The notes under the pieces were generated by a model. That model saw only the letters and a program-made list of their open reading frames with translations, was not told where the DNA came from and made no database searches. This document shows, piece by piece, positions 56,409 through 64,000 of a stretch of 64,000 bases of DNA. Both the position numbers and the translations under genes were made by a program. The DNA is taken from NCBI GenBank assembly GCA_019454045.1, contig SKCR01035595.1:17147-81146 (forward strand). Direction: 5' to 3'. Each line of letters starts with the position of its first letter. Position 1 is the first letter of the stretch. This stretch comes from Zanthoxylum bungeanum (taxonomy: Eukaryota; Streptophyta; Magnoliopsida; Sapindales; Rutaceae).

Positions 56409-58679
56409 TGTTGGGGTATATATGCCCTAGAGCTACATGTATTGTAAACAGTTTTATATGATATGAAATAAAATGATACATTATTCATTTATCAAATTAT
56501 TTGTTTAATTATCGCATATTGTAATTATCTAAAATACCCTAGATTACCCATATACCTTCAGACTTAGTGTTTGAGTGTCATACAATAGGATTAAAGTCCA
56601 TAGAGAGCAAACAAAACGGGTACTTTGTTTGTGGTTTATCTATAGCTGTGGTCCATTCTATATTTGTATGGACAACTTGATCCAGGATCGTCCATATAAA
56701 GACATGAGAATGGAGCACCTTGTATGATTTGATCATATAGGACTGGACCCAGATGGAAATGATTTTCTTATAATATCCGTTAAAACAAAGAAAATCATTT
56801 CGATCTACTAGATGGTCGTATATGCATTAATCTTAATCCTGAGTGTACTACGAACTCTGCATGGCAGGCTATGTCATTTGATTTACAAAGGTGAGGTTAG
56901 TGTAGCAGTCCCGACCAATAGCTACGTACTTTGGGGACATGGTCTGTTGTGTAGCTAGGAACGTTTTACATGACATGGAGTTCACTCCTTCTTGTGAGAA
57001 GTAGAGGAGTATCTTTCTTAAGAGTTGATTCGATACTTGATAGTTAGAGTGCTCAAGTCTTTCTATTACGATAGAAAGATTAAAATTCATAAACGTTATG
57101 AATAATCGTTCATTAGAGAATCAATGGTGCTTAAGGTAAAATAATTAGAGGGGTATAACAGACATTATGACCCGACTCTAATTACGAGATACTAGTGAAG
57201 GGTTAATCTATATGTAGTGACTATATCGATGGACACCGACTTGGTTCGGCTTAATATACTATCTGCGGCAACGAGAGTGCAACTTCAAGTTTTTAGTGGA
57301 ATAACCCGGAGTTAATAATTCAGAATAATTAATTAAGAGCTTAATTAATATTTCGAGATTATTGGAGCTCGGAACCGTAAGTTTATTTGGTCCCCGTGCT
57401 AGCTCAATATACTATAGCGGATTTAATATAATTGGATAGTCCAATTATATACTCACATATGAATAAATATTATTAATATGATTAATAACCTTATTTGTCA
57501 CACTTAGAACTATATTTTAAAAGTTAATATATGGTTTATGTAAAAATTATTATATGATTATATGATAATTGTTTATTATTAATTGTTAAATTATATTTGA
57601 TATAAGTTAATTAGAGGGAATCTTGGAATTCCAAATTTGGGTTTTGGAAACCCTGAATTGAATTTGGAAGTTACATCTTTATGAAAGGTAGTAACTATTT
57701 GATTTTGTAACATATCTTTTAATTATGGAATTAAAGACTTGATGTTACAAATTTTTTTTATTCAATTCCTTGCTTGGGGCCGATTCTTAAACAAATAAGA
57801 GGAAGAGTTTTTTTGGAAATCACATATCTTAAATTGGATTTAACAACTCTTTAAATGGCATATTTAAATTGTCATTAAGATGCTAATTATGTAATATATT
57901 TGATGTTACAATTATTTCCTATAGAGTTAATGTGATTGCCGAAAATTACAAGTGAGAATGGGAAAGGATTTTGAAATTTTGGACATTGAAAATCCTAGAT
58001 ATAAAAAGAAAAATTAGATTTTTTCTTGGGAACTCTCATTCTTGCAAACCCTCAGGCTCCATCTTCTTCCTCATTCTCTCTTCAATTGTTGAGAGAAGAA
58101 AAATAAGAAAAATACAAGTTTGACTAGTAATCTCTAAAAGGTTTAGGGATTCATTTAGTGAGTGTAGCCCACATTACTTTCCGTTGGTTGTGAGACATAG
58201 CACGAAGAACTTTTGTGTGTCGAACAAAATTATCTCCCTCTCCATCTTATTCTTGTGTCACGGCAGTGAGCATAGATTTTGCTCACTGCTGCATAAACCA
58301 TTGGGGTTTGGGGCTCGGTTTGTTTTAATCCAGAATTTTGGGAAACACTTGGGGTATTTTTGGGGTTGTGTTAGGACTGATTTTTGAGTGAAAAATCACA
58401 CCTGAAACATCATTGTTAGTCACAAAAATAAGGGGCTGATTTGGGTAAAGTTCGGGCGCATAACGGGTCCAAAATAGTCCAATATTTCACTGCATTTCGG
58501 GGGCTGTTTGGGGACTGTTTCGGGGGCGTTTCGGAGTTGAAATTTTTTCCGAAACAGAAATAAAATTTCAGTATTCCTGCTGGTTGCATTCGGCCTGAGA
58601 AGTGAAGAGCAGAAAAAATTTTCAAGTCCGATCCGGGTGCCTAAGACGTTTCCGCTGTGCTAGGAAATCATTTCCTACA
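56409..58679 (+). repeat. 3' LTR of C, complete
   Basis: 2271 bp, TGTTGGGG...CCTACA, preceded by the purine-rich GCAAGTCGGAAT (56397-56408) and followed by TTTCG. Short ORFs near 58184-58625 are unsupported. Confidence 0.94.
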
Positions 58680-58684
58680 TTTCG

Positions 58685-58742
58685 GCCATATGTATGGAAG
58701 AAGAGAGAGTGAATAGTGAATTCAAGATTTGGCTGGTGTGTG
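58685..58742. other. Short host remnant between C and I
   Basis: Sequence interrupted by C: GCCATATGTATGGAAG continues from 43529. GA-rich, no gene. Confidence 0.5.
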
Positions 58743-60298
58743 TGTTAAAGCATCCAATTAATAAAGCCAACTAATTCCATAAAGTATGACCATTGATGTA
58801 AGTCATGTGGTCCCACCACATTTAAATTCAAAATTTGTGTTGGCTTCCTCAACACACAACTAGACTTGGGCCTGGGTTCGTTTAATTCCGATTAAACGAA
58901 TTTATCGTCGCTACATAATTAAATCCAATTTAATTAAATAATTATGCCTCGCAAAGTTATTACGATGGTTGCTTTCGAATTAATTCTAATTAATTTGTTC
59001 GCTCGAATTAAAATCCATTTTAATTTCCTATTGAAATCTTATTTCAATTAATTATCTGATATATTATTTAGAGCCCAAATAAATAAATTAAATAAAAAAA
59101 TCAAATTTAACTATTAAATTTATTTTATCGATTAATTCTAAATTAATCGCGTTCTCTTTTCTATAATAATACGAAGTTAATCCCAGATTAATTCTTGTCG
59201 TAATTAATCCCAGATTAATTTTCTCTCTCAAAATTAATCCCAGATTAATTCTATTTGAGTCAAATGTCATTGGTGAATCTTTAAGAAGCGACCCAAGAGA
59301 TTCCTGGATATGTTGGCAGTAAATACGGTAATCTGACTATCCGAATATGTGCGTACCCCGTACCACATTCTCACCGATTTACAAGACATGGTTGGCTTCT
59401 AGCAAAGCACCGTCCCTACCCAATTCTCCAGAAATATTCGCTGAGGAATATCATTTGTATCAGGCGTAGTAATACTAAGAGTATGTAATTCGTAATACGA
59501 TCCAGTATCGAATGTCACATGCTACGCCTAGGGCTGGCTCTGTGTCTGCCCCGTACGAAGCATATATCGGATCCTGAGTAACTAGTCCCTGTAATCGGAA
59601 AGTCATGACCTAGTCATACTATCCCGATAGCTGCAGCTTTTAAGAGTACTAGTTCCATATCATGTGTGACCATCATCTACATATGACTGAAGTGATACTC
59701 CCATCTTGACATCACATCCAATACACTACGATTCTCAATAAACCCAATACAGGCTTACACAGAACCTCTTAAAGCTCCAGACGACCTATACCAAAGTAAA
59801 TTGATTGTCGCAAGTAATAGCGACGTAAGTCTCAGGTTAAAGATCACATACACCTACCCTGATTCGGATTCCCATAGACACATAGTTATACTACCAATGG
59901 ATTCCAGTGGGTCTATCCAGAGCGAACTGTTCCCGGTCTAACGGCTAACAGAACCTCTTATTACACTGCATAAGTTTCCAATACCTAAATATATGAGAAC
60001 TATGACGTTAAGCTTCCATAACGTGCACAAATGTAATACTAGTCTATTCCGCATTATCAATGTCCAGTCTCGATAATACTTCGACTAGGGATATTTAATG
60101 ATTAAATCGTTCATGGATTAATATTGTCTCATATCTTATTAATCTGATTTAATCATATGGACTTTTATCATTAATATATATCCAAGTAATCCAATTACAA
60201 TAATGATAAAATAGCAATTTCCTCTTGTCACATAGTTAATTTGTACAAAACACATGTTCTTTACAAATGGTGATGTTATGGGTCACAATTGTCCAACA
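58743..60298 (-). repeat. 3' LTR of I (left boundary tentative)
   Basis: The minus-strand LTR begins TGTTGGACAATTGTGACCC at 60298, right after a purine tract. The left end is placed at 58743, where the minus strand ends GCTTTAACA, mirroring TGTT. No second LTR is available to confirm it. No gene inside; ATTAATTC-type repeats at 58980-59250. Confidence 0.6.
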
Positions 60299-60310
60299 AT
60301 CTCCCAATTG
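60299..60310 (-). other. Polypurine tract of I
   Basis: The minus strand CCAATTGGGAGAT precedes the LTR start, the standard copia arrangement. Confidence 0.8.
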
Positions 60311-60835
60311 GCCTATAGCCAATCACTCAAGTATCTAACACTCGAACTATGTACATGTCGCTCAAATTTTGTTGAGATATAGCTTTCATCAGCGGATCTG
60401 CAATGTTATCATCTGATGCGATCTTTTGATCTTCACATCGCCACGATGTATGATCTCACGAATCAGATGAAATCATCGAAGTACATGCTTGGATCGTTAA
60501 TGAAACCGTGGTTCCTTACCTGTGCGATGCCCTATTATTGTCACAATACAAAGGAACGAGCTTAGCTGCTAACGGAACTACTCCTAATCTAATTAGGAAT
60601 TTACGGATCCAAACTGCTTCTTTTGCTTGCCTCAGCTGCAGCAATATATTCTGCTTCTATTGTTGAATCGGTAATAGTCTCTTGCTTGGAAGATTTCCAG
60701 CTCACTGCTCCGTTGTTCAAACAAAATATGTACCCTGATTGCGACTTACAATCGTCTTTGTCGGTTTGGAAACTTGCATCGGCGAACCCAGTCACCTCAA
60801 GTTCTCATTCCCCATAGACTAAGAAAATCATTTTA
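60311..60835 (-). pseudogene. RNase H of I
   Basis: Frame 60795-60601: VTGFADASFQTDKDDCKSQS, GYIFCLNNGAVSWKSSKQ and EAEYIAAAEASKRS. The last third, downstream of 60600, is broken by several stops. Confidence 0.9.
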
Positions 60836-61890
60836 GTTCGTCTAAGATACTTAAGGATGTTCTTTACAGCAATCCAGTAACCATCACCTGGATCGGCCTG
60901 ATAGCGACTGCACATGCTCAAAGCATATGAGACATCAGGTTGCGTACATATCATGGTGTACATGATCGATCCGACTACTGAAGCATATGGGATCTGAGTC
61001 ATTGCATCTCTCTCATCTTGAGTTATAGGACACATATCCTTTGAAAGAGAGACGTCATGTGACACCGAAGCAGCCCCATCTTGGACTGATCCATGTTGAA
61101 TCTCTTCAACACTTTGTCAATGTACTAGTTCTGAGAGAGTGCCAGCAGCTTCCTAGATCTATCCCGGTAGATTCTTATTCCTAGAATAAAGGCTGCCTCT
61201 CACAGGTCTTTCATGGAGAATTTTAATTAAAGCCAAGCTTTCACCGATTGTAGCATGTGAATGTCATTGCCAAGAAGCAATACATCATCAACATATAGGA
61301 TAATGAATGTCAGTGTGCTCCCACTAACCTTCTTATATACACAAGAATCATCTTTATTTTGAATGAAACCATATTTTTTTATGATCTCATCAAAACGTTG
61401 GTTCCAAGAACGCTATGCTTGCTTTAAAGCATAGATGGATCGGTTTAACTTACAAACCTTGTTTGCATGTTTTGGCACGACAAAACCATCAGGTGTTGCA
61501 TATAAACATCCTCCAAAAGGTTTTCGTTAAGGAAAATGATTTTGACATCCATCTGCCATATTTCATAATCGAAATATGCAGCAATAACAAGTATTATCCG
61601 AATGGATTTAATCATGGAAACAGGTGAAAAGGTTTTGTCGTAATCGAAACCATATTGTCGACGATACCCTTTAGCTATAAGCCTAGCTTTGTACGTTTGT
61701 ATGTTTCCATCCATGTCTATCTTCCTTTTGAAGATCCATTTACAACCAATAGGCTTAATGTCTTCTGGTACATCAACCAGTGTCAAAACTTGGTTGGTAT
61801 ACATGGAATCCATTTCGGACTTTATGGCTTCTTGCCATAAAGCGGAGTCGATACCTTGTATCGCTTCCTCATACGTAGTCAGTTCATCTT
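60805..61890 (-). pseudogene. Reverse transcriptase of I
   Basis: WQEAIKSEMDSMYTNQVLTL near 61840 opens RT. WIFKRKIDMDGNIQTYKARL and YEIWQMDVKIIFLN give the first catalytic Asp (61560). A stop at 61445 follows. Then GLKQA-like (ALKQA), LYVDDVLLLGND with an intact YVDD (61283-61294), and PYASVVGSIMYTMICTQPDV in 61065-60805. Confidence 0.92.
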
Positions 61891-63090
61891 CCTCAATAAG
61901 ATTAATGTCTACATGAGGTGAGATCAGAAACCCATACCTCTTAGGTTGTTTTTTTACTCTCTCCGACTTATGCGGTTCTTGTGTATTAGGAGATTGTGGA
62001 ACAGTCTCATCTTTGATGGTCTGTTCATGTTCCGTGAGGGGGTCGGTGTCAGGAACAGTTTCACTCTGATTTTCATCGAGTTCTACTTTCCTCCCACTTA
62101 CCACTGCATTCATGAATTCCTTTTCGAGGAAAACTACATGAAGAGCAACAAATATTTTGTTCTCTTATGGATTGTGAAAATAATATCCTTTCATTTCCTT
62201 AGGATAGCCTAAAATAGGCACTTATCCGATTTGGGTTCTAGTTTGGTACTATCCAAACGTTTAACATATGCTCCAGCATCCCCAAACCTTCAGGAATGAG
62301 AAACCCGGTTTCTTTCCTGTCCATATTTTATATGGAGTTTATTCAACAGACTTTGAAGGAACCTTATTCAAAATAAGTATTGCACTGTATAATGCGTATC
62401 CCCATAAGTAAATTGGTAGCTCTGTGCGACTCATCATTGACCTTACCATGTCCAATAAAGTTCGTTTCTCTGTTCGGACACACCGTTCAATTGAGGTGTT
62501 TCGGGAGGAGTCCACTGTGAAAGAATACCATATTCTTTCAAGTAATCTTGAAAGTCATTCCTTAAGTATTCTCCACCATAGTCCGACCGTAATATTTTAA
62601 TACTTTTGCTAGTCTGTTTTTCTACTTCGTGTCGAAACACTTTGAATTTCTCAAAAATTTCCGACTTGTGTTTCATAAGATACACATAACCATAACAAAA
62701 TGCATCATCCGTAAAGGTTACGAAGTATTCATATCCACCTCTAGCCTGGCTATACATGGGCCCGCATACGTCACTATGAACGAGGGCTAACATCTCGGTG
62801 GCACATACACATTTACCACTAAAATGTGTTTTAGGCATTTTGCCTAACAAACAAGATTCGCAGACATCATATGAATTATGATCAAATCCGTCCAAGTATC
62901 CATTCTTCGAAAGTGTGGATATATGAGTTCTTTTAATGTGTCCTAGAAGACAATGCCACAAATAAGTCTCATATATTTTACTCAATTTGAGCTTTTTATT
63001 TGTCATGTTATATGTTTGAGATTCGTTTATATTCAAAATATAAAGACCATTATTCACATCTGTTGTACATATCTCAATATCATCTTTATA
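61890..63090 (-). pseudogene. Integrase of I and linker to RT
   Basis: YLWHCLLGHIKRTHISTL and CESCLLGKMPKTHF form the HHCC domain. The core has VHSDVCGPM, FVTFTDDAFCYGYVYLM and ILRSDYGGEYLRNDF, with TPQLNGVSEQRN for the last Glu. The frame breaks at about 62443; a VWGC-type C-terminus follows in broken frames. The linker (62113 onward) is acidic and ends in SERVKKQPKR. Confidence 0.92.
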
Positions 63091-63470
63091 AACAAAACAT
63101 CCAGTGTTCCTTAATACAAAGGTATACCCGCATCGGGTTAAACTAGATACAGAGATAATATTCCTAGTCAAACTAGGTACAAAATAACAGTCGCCTAATG
63201 TAAGTACATGTCCTGATGGCAGACTCAAAACATAGGTGCCAACAACCAAAATAGTGACTTTCATCCCATTTCTGAATCGGAGGTCGATCTCCCATGAAGC
63301 CAGTCTCCTACTATTATGCAGATCCTGCACATCAGTATATATGTGAGTACCACATCTAGAATCAAAAATCCAATTTTTAAAACTAGTAGTGGACATGTTT
63401 ATTTCAATAACAAACATACATGAAGCCAGAGCCTTGCCCGCCTTCGCCTCCTTCAAGTCCACCTGGAACA
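63090..63470 (-). pseudogene. Protease of I
   Basis: FKNWIFDSRCGTHIYTDVQD near 63370 is the copia protease start; the catalytic D-[ST]-G reads DSR, one substitution that should abolish activity. LRFRNGMKVTILVVGTYVLS and CYFVPSLTRNIISVSSL follow. It shares one open frame with integrase (63471-62443). Confidence 0.88.
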
Positions 63471-64000
63471 TACGGCAGTCACGCTTCCAATGACCCCGTT
63501 TGCCACAGTATAGGCAGAAATATTGGGATTTGTCCTTTGTCTTCCCAGAAGATTATGACGATTGAGCCGTGCCCTTCTTTTTCTTCTTCTTCACACCCCC
63601 AGAAGCCTTCGGCTAAGCCTTGGGCTTCTTGGATGTCAAAGTAAGATATGCCTCGTGCTTCTTGCCTTTTTGAAGCTCTGGCTCCGCCTCTTTCAGCATA
63701 GCCATTAACTCTCCAAGAGTTTTCTCTTGATTCATCATATTATAGTTCATGACAAACCCGCCCCAGCAGTTGGGCAGAGACTGTAAGATCAAATCTATGG
63801 AAGTCTTGGCCTCGAAGGTAATGTCGAGTTGACCCAGCTGTTCGATGTCAGCAATCATCTATGACACGTAGTGTTCGACAGATGTACCCTCTGACATACG
63901 AGAGCGAAAGAGCTTCTTCGGCAAATCATACTTCTGAGATATAAGATTAGATCTATGAAGATCCTTCAATTTCAACATCATCGCATAAGGATCCAATCCC
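63471..64000 (-). pseudogene. Gag of I, partial at the window edge
   Basis: LKLKDLHRSNLISQKYDLPK, then a stop near 63860 and IADIEQLGQLDITFEAKTSI, ILQSLPNCWGGFVMNYNMM (UBN2-type gag). A Lys-rich stretch precedes an intact CCHC knuckle (CLYCGKRGHWKRDC, near 63500). The N-terminus lies outside the window. Confidence 0.9.

Larger units (their letters stand above)
43530..58679 (+). mobile_element. Ty1/copia element C, deleted and interrupted by E
   Basis: LTRs start TGTTGGGGTATAT; the complete 3' LTR ends CCTACA. The perfect 5-bp target duplication TTTCG is at 43525-43529 and 58680-58684. The 5' side is deleted from within the LTR to the integrase C-terminal region, so primer site, gag, protease and most of integrase are gone. 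RT and RNase H follow, split by E at 46371-55676. Confidence 0.95.
58743..64000 (-). mobile_element. Ty1/copia element I, truncated by the window edge
   Basis: Minus-strand order: gag (from beyond 64000), protease, integrase, RT, RNase H, purine tract, 3' LTR. The reading is fairly well preserved but has several stops. Confidence 0.9.

Noticed and set aside
58184..58625. Short ORFs at the end of LTR C
   Set aside because: They lie within the LTR U5 and show no conserved protein features.

Overview
The window is repeat-rich plant nuclear DNA, most likely from a dicot (AT-rich, plant-type copia and gypsy LTR retrotransposons, a CACTA transposon). I see no intact host gene, tRNA or rRNA gene. 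Almost every base belongs to a nest of LTR retrotransposons, and nearly all coding sequence is broken by stops, frameshifts or deletions. The species cannot be named from the sequence.

Left half (1-about 32,520). The scaffold is a minus-strand Ty3/gypsy element of Athila/Tat type, here called A. Its 3' LTR is at 1-1299, a degraded LOG-like gene at 2674-3330, a degraded cysteine-rich ORF at 3645-4200, integrase at 4393-4650 and 14199-15060, RNase H and RT up to 16307, and protease and gag pieces at 28893-29608 and 32163-32500. Inserted into it are: a complete copia element B (4656-14198, target duplication ATTCG, inside integrase); a copia LTR C3 (16308-18366) that carries a CACTA element (16321-17519, target duplication TAT); a second LOG-carrying gypsy element D (18367-28892), whose 3' LTR holds a Tat-like element F (20085-24712), which in turn holds a B-family LTR fragment; and a solo LTR (29609-32162, target duplication CTTAC).

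Middle (32,520-43,529). An unassigned non-coding sequence with four hairpin-like repeats (32675-32892) is split by H (33294-43024), a plus-strand Tat-lineage gypsy element that has lost gag, protease and most of RT and has large tandem arrays near its 3' end.

Right (43,530-64,000). Copia element C (43530-58679, target duplication TTTCG) is interrupted by E (46371-55676), the best preserved LOG-carrying gypsy element. E has two near-identical LTRs, a tRNA-Asp primer site, gag, protease, an integrase tail, a cysteine-rich ORF and a LOG-like gene. A minus-strand copia element I begins at about 58743 and runs off the window.

Main observation. Three related gypsy copies (A, D, E) carry an intronless gene for a LOG-type cytokinin riboside 5'-monophosphate phosphoribohydrolase in the same position, between pol and the 3' LTR. 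Two of them clearly have a cysteine-rich, basic ORF just upstream whose layout recalls the nucleic-acid-binding proteins of some filamentous plant viruses. This looks like an LTR retrotransposon lineage with a two-gene accessory cassette: one captured host hormone gene and one possibly virus-like gene. All three LOG copies here are damaged. E is nearest to intact, with two single-base frameshifts.
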